DNA of 64,000 bases, taken from contig NC_062981.1 in assembly GCF_023078275.1 (NCBI RefSeq), positions 22,064,846 to 22,128,845 of the forward strand. Direction: 5' to 3'. The notes below the pieces were generated by a model. That model did not search any database and was not told the DNA's origin. It saw nothing but the letters and a program-made list of their open reading frames with translations. Source of the stretch: Leguminivora glycinivorella (Eukaryota; Arthropoda; Insecta; Lepidoptera; Tortricidae). Of this stretch, positions 55,605 to 64,000 are shown piece after piece. Each line of letters starts with the position of its first letter. The first letter of the stretch is position 1. The position numbers and the translations under genes are program-made.

Positions 55605-58484
55605 TCACATTCGAGCCGCGAACCAAGGCACGAAGTAGCTGACTCGCGAGAAGCCACCCGGGAACCCTTGCTCGCAATCGATGGCGTACGCGAAAGACGT
55701 GATACCGATCTGGAAGGTAATCATACATTAGAAACTGATTTTGAGTCTGATATATCATACACTGCAGAAAAAGTAACTAAGTTTAACAAAACAAGTTCAA
55801 CAAAAAAAATGTTGAGGTGGAACTTAGAAGATTCGTTTTGTATCAAGCAGAAACGCAAACGATGCTATCGGGTGGAATGACCTTTAACTTGGACGACCCT
55901 TATTGTAAGGACAAGAGGACCAAGGGTCCCCAGATAGGTCAAAACATCTAAATCGCCGTCAATAGAACTTGTGAACAATGTAAACAAACCTTGTAGTCAA
56001 AATGCCTTTAATTTCCATTCTAACTCATCAGATACTGGCTAAATCCATGTGTTGTTTAATCAATTCATATCACATAATATGATCCTCAATTTTTAAAATA
56101 ATAAAATTGTGCTAGAATATTGATATTTTATAGAATGGTTTGTTTACATTGTTCACAATTTCTATTGACGGCGATTTTACCCGTGGCACTTTTCTATCAG
56201 TTGATATAAAAGAGATACCCACCAGCTTATTGTCAAGGACGAGAGGTCCGCCAGAGTCTCCTGAGCACGTGGCGCCAGTAGGCCCAGTGGCCACGCAGAT
56301 GGTGAAGTCTTGGACGGTGGTGGCACCATATGCGGTGCGGCATTCGTCATTGGGGATGATCTGGAGGGTCGTGTGGGACAGGAACTGGTCGATAGTGATG
56401 GGTGTGGCTGCAGAGGACATTGTAGTATTAGACATTAGAAAAGTACATCTATTAACATTGGCACGAAAGAAGGTTATGAAAAAGCTGTTTAGTGTCAAAA
56501 TTAATAGGATAGTGTGCATGCAAAAAAACTTCTTGTAGAATTTCGGAAATTCTCCAGGAATGCAGTGCTAGTCTGGTTGTCATTATTTTCTACAGTTCTT
56601 CATAACATTCTTCTTCTTCTCGTGTCGATGGTTTCGACATTTATCGCCCTATCTGTCTATAATATTGATGCTCGTACTTTGAATGAAACTTACTTTCGCC
56701 GGTCCTTCCGAAGCCAGCAGTCTGGGCCCAGCTGCCGACGAGCAGGTCGTCACCAGAGTACAGTTCAATAGGTCGGATGACATCTGAAATTTTCGAGTAG
56801 GAATCTTATTATGTTATACATTTTCACGACCAGTGTAGAGTCAGTGTTTGCCTTTAATTGTCTCCGGTTCAAATCCTGGATATCTGTTACCTACTGACTG
56901 ATATCTATTTGTTTACTCAAAAAATGTACGAGTCAAAATGTGCGCAAAAGTTTTCACCCAATGGAAGAAGGGCCTTCAGGAGGAACTACTGTCACTAATA
57001 TACAATACTATACATAAACAATACTATACACGTATTTGGTACTTAAGTATCCACCACTCACCAGTATACGGAATCCAGTCAAATTTGAGTATAGCAACAT
57101 CATTCTCAAGGGTGTTATAATTATAGTCCTCGTGCATCTCCACTTCCTCATGCGTGATGTGGATCCTGGTGCCGCCACTGAAGAGGAGGAGGGAACCAAA
57201 GACCATTTCGAAATCAGAGCCCGCATTTGCGGAGGTTCGTTTGCAGTGAGCGGCGGTCACCGCGCGAGTGTTGGAGATGAGCGTCGACCCGCAAGCGGAA
57301 AGTTCAAGGCTTTCCAGTGTGATGACGAGTCCGACCTGAGAACAAGTGTCTGTTTGAAGAAAAATATAAAGAAGCAGCAATGGCCTGAAGCGCTGGTGAC
57401 CTAGTGGTATGAGCGTGCTACATCCACTCTGGAGGTCTAGGCGGGATCTACCACTTTACATTGCTACCAACTGAAGAGACAATTAAATTCATATGAACCA
57501 AATGTTTTTTCAAACAGTGAAACTTGGTGCCAAAGTTCAGTGTATTTCAAGAAAGTTATTCAAGTTGTTCATGGAAACTATTTAAGACGATACAGGAAGG
57601 GTCAATTCTCCATACAAACGCCTACGACTATTTCCTCCCTGGTTTTTAAAGATAGAGCAATGATTTTCTCAACACAGATTATTATTATTTTTATCTGTGG
57701 CGGACCGTTTTGATTTTTTTGATATTTTTATTTTTAAAGACGCTAGAGCCCATTAAATATTTCAAAAAAACGGTCTTATTGAGTATGGCAAAAAAAGGTG
57801 TGATATTCAAAATTGGCAACAATTAGGCAAAAAAACTAAACGGTCCAACACAGATTATTTCATTTTTATTTAGATTCTGAAATTTCGTTACGATTGATTA
57901 AGTTTTGAAGGAGGAAACAGTCGAGAGCGGAACCTCCATTTTTCTTGTTCATTTCTCCGTTGTTCTAAATGGACATTTTTTTTTCGATAAATCTAGTTAA
58001 TAACACTAGAACATTTAACTAAAATTCGCAATTTGAAAGGAGGCTGTAGTGTCTTAATAAATATTAAGTGAATGGTCGTAGAAAGAGCGTATGCAACGTT
58101 GTTTAACTGAGTCAAAAAATACTCGTGGCATCTTTGATAACAATTTGAGGCGAAGCCAAAAATGTGGCGTCGTTGTTTGTGTAAATAAATGTGCTTCGCC
58201 TCAAATTGTTACTCACGCCACTCCCCTTTTTTGCCCTCTTTTAAACACTGGAAATAAGCATGCAAAAAAATACTTACAAAGTAAGGATGGTCACCCAGGT
58301 TGGCAGGTGTGCCTCCCGCTAGCCTGGCGCCATCGAAGTCCATAGCTTCTTCAGCCGCCTTCAGCCTCCTGGCCAGTGGGATCCCAACCTCCTCGTGGTA
58401 GTCCGCCACTATTGGCGCCGCGAACTCCTTGCCCGGAGCCGCTTGCACCAGACCCACCAACGCCAGAGCTACCAGAAGTTTCAT
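55605..58484 (-). CDS. Secreted chymotrypsin-like serine protease, gene B (five exons)
   Basis: Exons on the minus strand are 58484-58278, 57335-57062, 56783-56694, 56407-56223 and 55709-55605, giving 286 residues. Exon lengths match gene A except exon 4, which is 6 bp shorter (two residues fewer in the loop before FTICVATG). The signal peptide is MKLLVALALVGLVQA. The catalytic triad His99, Asp148, Ser242 is complete and the 189-equivalent is Ala. The activation site reads GAR/LAGGTPA: Ala replaces the Val that follows the new N-terminus in nearly all S1 proteases. Exon 5 ends SYFVPWFAARM. It is the tandem paralogue of gene A, with much smaller introns. It is probably also a midgut digestive enzyme, unless the altered N-terminus lowers activity. 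Confidence 0.92.
57590..57975. repeat. Interspersed repeat in intron 1 of gene B
   Basis: It is the inverted partner of 54890-55255, with AAACGGTCCAACACAGATTA and GAAGGAGGAAACAGTCGAGA. Gene A has no such block in intron 1. Confidence 0.7.
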
Positions 58485-58518
58485 GTTTGATTGATTGAAA
58501 TGTTTTTCTCTACAGCCC

Positions 58519-58526
58519 TTTTTATA
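58519..58526 (-). promoter_or_regulatory. TATA box of protease gene B
   Basis: TATAAAAA on the minus strand, about 35 bp before the ATG at 58484, in the same context as in gene A. Upstream conservation with gene A runs to about 58620. Confidence 0.75.
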
Positions 58527-58960
58527 CCAATCGGCTTTGAAGAATATGATAGGAAGTAGTAATTATGGCTAGGTATTATCAAGATTAGCAATCCAGTGAT
58601 TAAGTCTAGTGACAAAAATAGGAAAAGATCTAAATTACTTTTGACTAATATATTCATAGTCATGAATATCTTAGTCTGATATGCCGACGGAAAGTTTCCA
58701 AAATTCTGAAATTTTCAAATAGGAAAGCTTCGGAAACTCTACATACTTTGTATGGACAATTGTATGGATGGAAACTTTCCATTTCATAAATTTAAATCCC
58801 CTTTTTCGTGAATTTTTCAAGAAATTTAAGATATTTTTGGAAAGTTTCCGGAACTTGCACATCATTATAATCACGACTAGCGACGGAGGGGAGTGAACTA
58901 TTAGCAACTATATTACTCTTTGAGTATTAGTTATTCCATATTTCAAATTGATTGCATATA

Positions 58961-59090
58961 CTCTGTCAAACAAGCCTGTCAGTAAATAAGAACAAAGAAA
59001 ACTATATGCATCCTTTTCTTTAGGGTGCTAGAGAAAAGGATACCTATAGTTTTCTTTGTTCTTATTTACTAACAGACTTGTTTGACAGAG
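58961..59090. mobile_element. Foldback MITE with CTCTGTCAAACAAG ends and TA target
   Basis: The arms pair through GTAAATAAGAACAAAGAAAA and ATCCTTTTCT. TATA flanks both sides. It is absent upstream of gene A, so it inserted after the duplication. Confidence 0.8.
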
Positions 59091-59225
59091 TATAATTAAG
59101 TAGTTCTTGAGATATTTAAATGTGTCAGACAAACGGGATCCTTTTGAACCTTTTTAGTAGGGAACCTTTAAAAAACGGACAGTAGGTATGACAGAGCGGC
59201 AGGAGACTTTGTTTTATAAAACTTA

Positions 59226-59327
59226 GGGCCACTTGCACCAACGGAAATGGAGGAATCATCATTCTATATGGAATTTGATAGACGACAGCCCACCAAACCT
59301 GAGTTAAGTGGTTGGTGCAAGTGGGCC
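59226..59327. mobile_element. Harbinger-type MITE, GGGCCACTTGCACCAAC ends, TTA target
   Basis: The ends are GGGCCACTTGCACCAAC and its near-exact complement. TTA lies at 59223-59225 and 59328-59330, the 3-bp duplication usual for PIF/Harbinger elements. It is absent from the gene A flank. Confidence 0.75.
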
Positions 59328-60678
59328 TTATTAGTGATTTTACAAAGCAAAGGCATGGCAAAGGCCTTATTCGACATACATCCGTCCCCTATGCTAATCT
59401 CTTTCTAATAATTTTCCGCAATCATAGAAAGATGTTACTTAAATAAGTAGATTAAGTAGTCAATAAAAAATTACCCAGTATTTTGTGTAACCGGTGCTTA
59501 AGAGAGGTCAAAAAAGGCGAGTGTGGGTAACAGTTTGAGTTAGAGACGAAAATTGATAATAAAGACGTCACGAGTATTGTTTGTTGTCTTATTATCGACA
59601 TATGGATGAATGGGACAGGTGCTGTTTTTCACCAATATTACATCTTATCGGGAATCTTCCGGTTGATTAGGTAATCCTATTATATTAATTACTTATAAAT
59701 TATCATTATTAGAACACGGAAAAAAAATATTTTAACAATACTACCAGAACGTTTAGTAAAATAGATTTATCGTAACTGATACTACAATCTCGTAATAAAA
59801 ACAACTGTATTGTTACGTTTACTATATCTTGAATTCAATAGAACTAAGCAAACATTAATATGCACTAAACAGTTCTGTTTGAATTACATATACGAGAACT
59901 CTAGTTTTATTTACAACTAATAGAATAAAGGTTACGATAATTCTATTAACAAGAAGCTTCTTGTAATGCCAAAAAATAAAAATTATCTTTACAATCTTAA
60001 TCTTAGCGGTTACTATCACAGTATACTTCCTGTAACTTTTTTATACGTTCCCATTACTTTGTAGTTCTCGTAAAGAAATAAAAAGAATATTCTTGTAATG
60101 TAAACTCAACGAAGAGTTATATTTAAAAATATTATGTTTGTATAAATATGTACGCATCGCTGTCAAAACTATTATTTGTATCGTAGCGAATGCCATCGCA
60201 GTATAGTTGATATGACTGTTTTATAAGTTGGTATTACTTTGCAGCTCTTGTAAATAATGACAATAATATTCTCGTGATGTATACTGGTGAACAAATAGTT
60301 CTGTTGAAAAAGTATTTAGTTAGTATAAATATGTGTTTCGTTTTTGTAACGAAACGCCATGCTTAAGTACCATTGTATATCTTAGTGAATGCTATAGCAG
60401 TATAGTTGATTTTACTTTGCGCCTCTTGTAAAAAATAACAATGATATTCTCGTAATATACACCGAAAAATAATAGTTATAACAAAAATATTGTCCGCATA
60501 AATAAATGTTTTGCTTGTGTAACGAAACGCAATGTCAAAGCGCTTGCGGCGTGGTCGGCGGCCATTTACGTGTCATGAGAGATCACGCGTGGACGCGGAT
60601 CGCAATAGGTTATATTATTTATCGTTAAACGTACTCACTACGTATTATCCATTCGTTTGGTAGTTTCCATTTTAGGAA

Positions 60679-61823
60679 ATGGATGAAGAGGTGCAAAAAC
60701 TCTTGCAAGGATGGGAGATGGCAGAGTTGGCAAAAGCAGGTGAGTCATGTACCGTACATGTAGAACTTAGTAGATAATTAGAATGGTGAGTAAAAAGGCA
60801 TTTAATGTTGTATTCATTTTACATTGCATACAAATTCATACGACATTACGTGGGCAAAATCTAAATACTGAACTAATAAGGACTGTCCACGATAAAAAGT
60901 GGTCATACATAACATGATAAATCTTTCTTTCTGAATGCACATTTTGAAGCAATATTATATTTTGATAAATCTGTATACATAAAACTATATAATAATTAAA
61001 GCTATTCCTTATAATGCTTTAGTGTGTCTGAGGTTTCGCCGAATGTATACCATCAAGCATTTCATTTCTTGTACAGTGTTTTTTAACAAACTTCACACGC
61101 TTCCTGGCACAATTTTATAAATACTTATATTTTTATAAGCTGTTTTACACACATTAGAATGACATCTTAGCAGACAAAAAAATACTTTTTGAAACTCATT
61201 TCGACTTTTGGGAGTCAGGAAGACTTTCTACTCCAAGCACTGACAGTTGTTTTTGTATGGAGAGCCAAAAAGTGTCAAAAAGTCGAATTCAGCAAAGTTA
61301 GAAAATCTCAGTACTTTCTTAATCTGATTACAATCAGAAAAATGATTACTATCGTAAAATCAGTATGTAATAGGGTATATTTTGGCTATTATAATTAAAC
61401 ATTAAAAAAATATTTTTGTCATTAAAACTGTTGTACTTAAAGACTGCAAGAAGACACTGTACAAAAAAATATTGTTATCATGAGATACATACTGCTAAAA
61501 TTCATAGGCCACCTAAAGTTTATAATTTGTTTGTATTTTTATAATGTAGTTTAATATCTACAAATTATTTGACAAACATGCTGCTTATAAATTCTCATTG
61601 TATCAAAAGATTTACCATGTTATATATGAAAACTTTTTATCGTGGACAGTCTTTATATATATCTGAAGTGGACGTAGAATATTACTTATTGTAAAATTTA
61701 TTCATAGAAATTTTAATGTCTTTTTCAGATGATTTACAATGGTTGCAAGTTTCCTGTGACCCATGCCATACTGTGGAACAAAAGTGGAAAAATTCTGCAA
61801 AATATAAATTTTGGACGAAATGA
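60679..61823 (+). pseudogene. Two-exon gene fragment carried by the CACGGA element
   Basis: Exon 1 (60679-60739) reads MDEEVQKLLQGWEMAELAKA to a GCAG/GTGAGT donor. Exon 2 (61729-61823) follows a TTTTTCAG acceptor in the right phase and reads DDLQWLQVSCDPCHTVEQKW, then a stop, 51 residues in all. A neighbouring frame continues LDEMKDGSINTDEYMNRVLH after one base, suggesting a recent one-base loss. The start resembles SAM-like N-termini of uncharacterised insect proteins, and the W-x-x-x-x-x-Y, then D-E-Y-M part fits the domain that often follows. I infer either a captured host gene piece or a remnant of the element's own second gene. Confidence 0.5.
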
Positions 61824-62043
61824 AGGACGGTTCTATTAACACTGACGAATATATGAACAGAGTCTTGCACTAAGGATCGTGGAAATATATTTTTTAACAA
61901 ATTATATAATTATTTTATTTACTTTCAGATTCACCAATTTTCACCGCTCATAGCATCCATTCCATATGCTGGGTGACCCAGGTTTCCGGATCCCAGTTTC
62001 AACTCTAGGCTTCTGTCTCTTGGAACTGGTCCTAGCAACCTGC

Positions 62044-62470
62044 ATTTTTATCGGTAGGTACCTATGAATTTGTCTGTGCACTGTATAGACAACTAACATT
62101 TCTTGTAAATGTAAGAAAAGGTTTGTTGTCTATACAAGGTGGTACAGTAGGATTAAAGGCTGAGCCACGCCAGATACGTGTACGTAGACGTGCGCGTAGC
62201 GTACGCGGTGTAAATGACGAATCCTCATTAGAGATTACACCGCTTGTGTGATGTGTTTCCCGTGTGTGTCTAGCGGTGTATCATCTCTTTTGAAGATTCG
62301 TACTTTACAGCGCGCACGCCACGCACACGTCTACGTACACGTATCTGGCGTGGCTCGGTCTTTAATCCTACTGAACCACCTTGTATAGACAACAAACCTT
62401 TTTTTACATTTACAAGAAATGTTAGTTGTCTATACAGTGCACAGACAAATTCATAGGTACCGATAAAAAT
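62044..62470. mobile_element. 427-bp foldback element with a second palindrome in its loop
   Basis: The outer arms (ATTTTTATCGG, then ACCTATGAATTTGTCTGTGC and ACTGTATAGACAACTAACAT) pair across the whole block. The inner part (GAGCCACGCCAGATACGTGT and GTACGTAGACGTG) forms its own arms around 62160-62350. It is nested inside the CACGGA element. Confidence 0.75.
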
Positions 62471-62619
62471 ATAACACGTTAAGATTCAAGATTCAATAGT
62501 TTTAGTTAACGCAATTGTATATTTATTAGAGAGTACCATAAATGCAGTTGCTGTAACTAACTTTCTTGTTCTATCAACCATTTAATGAAGTTTACAATAA
62601 ATAAAGAGAATGTAATATA

Positions 62620-62965
62620 CAGGGTGGGGCCTGTAACAAAGGCGAAGAATTGAACTGTAGGCTATTCTCCTTATACTGATCAACATTTGTTCAGTGACTT
62701 TTAAAAATTATGAAGTCTTAAAATTTTTAATTTTTCATACAAAATAAATATTAGCTTCAATGTACGCCATTATTGTTGTCATTGACGTTGTCTGTCACAC
62801 TTTAGACTTAACAGAATTCGCAATACATTACCTCTTAGAAAAACTTTCAAGGGTGATAAAAATCAAAATACAAGTTATTTTTAAAAGTCGCCGAACAAAT
62901 GTTGATCAGTATAAGGAGAATAGCCTAGAGTTCAATTCTTCGCCTTTGTTACAGGCCCCACCCTG
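62620..62965. mobile_element. 346-bp MITE with CAGGGTGGGGCCTGTAACA ends, TA/TATA target
   Basis: The arms run CAGGGTGGGGCCTGTAACA, AAGGCGAAGAATTGAACT and GGCTATTCTCCTTATACTG and pair with the right end. TATA lies on both sides (62616-62619, 62966-62969). It is nested in the CACGGA element and non-coding. Confidence 0.8.
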
Positions 62966-63612
62966 TATATCAGATGACTTGTATTCTTAACGATACCTAT
63001 TATTGGCCTAACTAAAGTTTTATAACCTTTACAAGAATTTCTTGTGGAGTTTACATTATTTTGTTTATTTAGACACTCCATTTGTTATAAATACTGAATA
63101 ATCTAGTAATATACACAATTTGACTGTGGTGACCCTTACAATATTTTTATTTTATGATACGTAATGTATATATTACCTTTACAAGAATATATTGTCAAGG
63201 TCACATTTCATTTATTAAGCTCTGCAAGAAAATATTATTTATTTGTACGGTCCACGTGTTATGATTACTAAATATTCTAGTAATACACGCTATTTTAATG
63301 TGTAGCAATTACAAGATAACTAGTTCACTAAGCTAAACAGACAAGCCTAAGAACTGCCTAAGACTAAGTTAAACAGACTAGTTTAGTTATTTATACTATG
63401 TGAACAATTGTCCCAGAATTTACTAGATTTTCTCGTTCAGATTACACTATTCAGGTATCATGGACGAGACTTTTTTCTCCGTGAAGATTTCGCTTATTAG
63501 GTCACTTCCGTGACATGTTTTGGAAAGTCCCGTAGGCTTATGTTAATATCGAACAGTTGGATAAACCTTCACTATCGTATTATTTTTTTATATTTGTGGA
63601 CAGTTTAAGTCA

Positions 63613-63905
63613 AAGAGGATCGTATATAGAGAGTTACTGTCGAACTGAAATGCGTAATCACAGTGCATAGACCGCCATCTCTTGACAGCTTGACATAGGC
63701 TTAAAACTTATGAACCTCAGTTTTGACAATTTGTCCCATATCTTAGCTTGGTATGTGTTAAAATGTCAAATATTAGTATTAGCGCCATCTAGCTGAGCGT
63801 ACCCCAAAGGTGTAATGCCATCTAGGGTACCGTACCTTTTTCTGTATGGTAGTGAGGTACGTTGTTTTTAAACATTATCTATCTATACGGAGTTATATAT
63901 ATAAT
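63613..63905 (+). repeat. Interspersed repeat insertion (duplicate 2 only)
   Basis: It contains GTATATAGAGAGTTACTGTC, CATAGACCGCCATCTCTTGA and TTAGCGCCATCTAGCTGAGC. The gene A flank passes from GACAGTTTAAG to GTAATTGTGGAAAAG without it (44440-44455). Related blocks occur near 22080-22370. Confidence 0.6.
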
Positions 63906-64000
63906 TTGGTAATTGTGGAAAAGTTATGTCACGCGCCAGAATGAGATGGGCGATTTTTTAATTACGAGCGTAAGATTTCGTCGCTCAAAAGTCCGTATGG

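Larger units (their letters stand above)
59715..63483 (+). mobile_element. 3.8-kb non-autonomous DNA element with CACGGA ends (CACTA-like)
   Basis: The left end is CACGGAAAAAAAATATT and the right end is the complement of CACGGAGAAAAAAGTC. The intact paralogous site near 43981-44000 reads TTATTAGAAGATTTCGC, so the insertion duplicated AA (or GAA if the terminal C is not part of the repeat). Both ends hold dense TTCTTGTAA/TTACAAGAA repeats. CAC-ended TIRs, 2-3-bp duplications and subterminal repeats are known for the CACTA/EnSpm group. It carries a gene fragment (60679-61823) and two nested foldback elements. Confidence 0.75.

Noticed and set aside
58152..58205. A short foldback (AATTTGAGGCGAAGC arms) as a mobile element
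   Set aside because: It is absent from gene A, but too short and without a clear target duplication to be called an element with confidence.

Overview
This window looks like AT-rich, intron-containing nuclear DNA from an insect, most likely a moth or butterfly (Lepidoptera). I infer this from two digestive-type chymotrypsin-like protease genes with classical GT-AG introns, several tRNA-derived SINE families, a BEL/Pao retrotransposon, and P, piggyBac, hAT and Helitron elements together with the short foldback elements that litter lepidopteran introns. I see no bacterial-style operons, no rRNA, no functional tRNA genes and no CRISPR array.

Layout: 1-9.8 kb is transposon remains. It holds a truncated 2-kb inverted-repeat element (801-2806), the 3' ends of a LINE, and a P-type element (5135-8318) that itself carries a dead piggyBac element (5974-8007). 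A complete BEL/Pao LTR retrotransposon on the minus strand fills 9822-19765. It has LTRs, a 5-bp target duplication, gag and pol, but is broken by two non-autonomous DNA transposons and a frameshift. 19.8-26.2 kb is tandem repeats and LINE/SINE-like debris. From 26338 to 35912 lies a hAT element containing a second hAT element (29797-35844) and a third type of element (26681-29245); a mini-Helitron and a fossil coding region sit inside the second hAT.

The only genes that look functional are two paralogous five-exon secreted serine proteases on the minus strand: gene A (36481-42373, 288 aa) and gene B (55605-58484, 286 aa). They lie in a tandem segmental duplication (about 36.4-45.4 kb and 55.6-64 kb). 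Exon boundaries, phases, signal peptides and TATA boxes match. Introns and flanks differ by insertions whose empty sites can be read in the other copy. Between the genes lie an ORF1-only LINE (45.9-47.6 kb), LINE 3' tails, and a frameshifted endonuclease-type LINE with an N-terminal zinc finger (50787-53616).

The most interesting pattern is a set of four large non-autonomous elements (12189-14202, 16604-18108, 26681-29245, 59715-63483). They have different terminal inverted repeats, but all appear to make 2-bp target duplications, and at least three are filled with short subterminal repeats. The last one carries a two-exon fragment of a host-like gene. All coordinates were read by eye; no alignment or database search was run.
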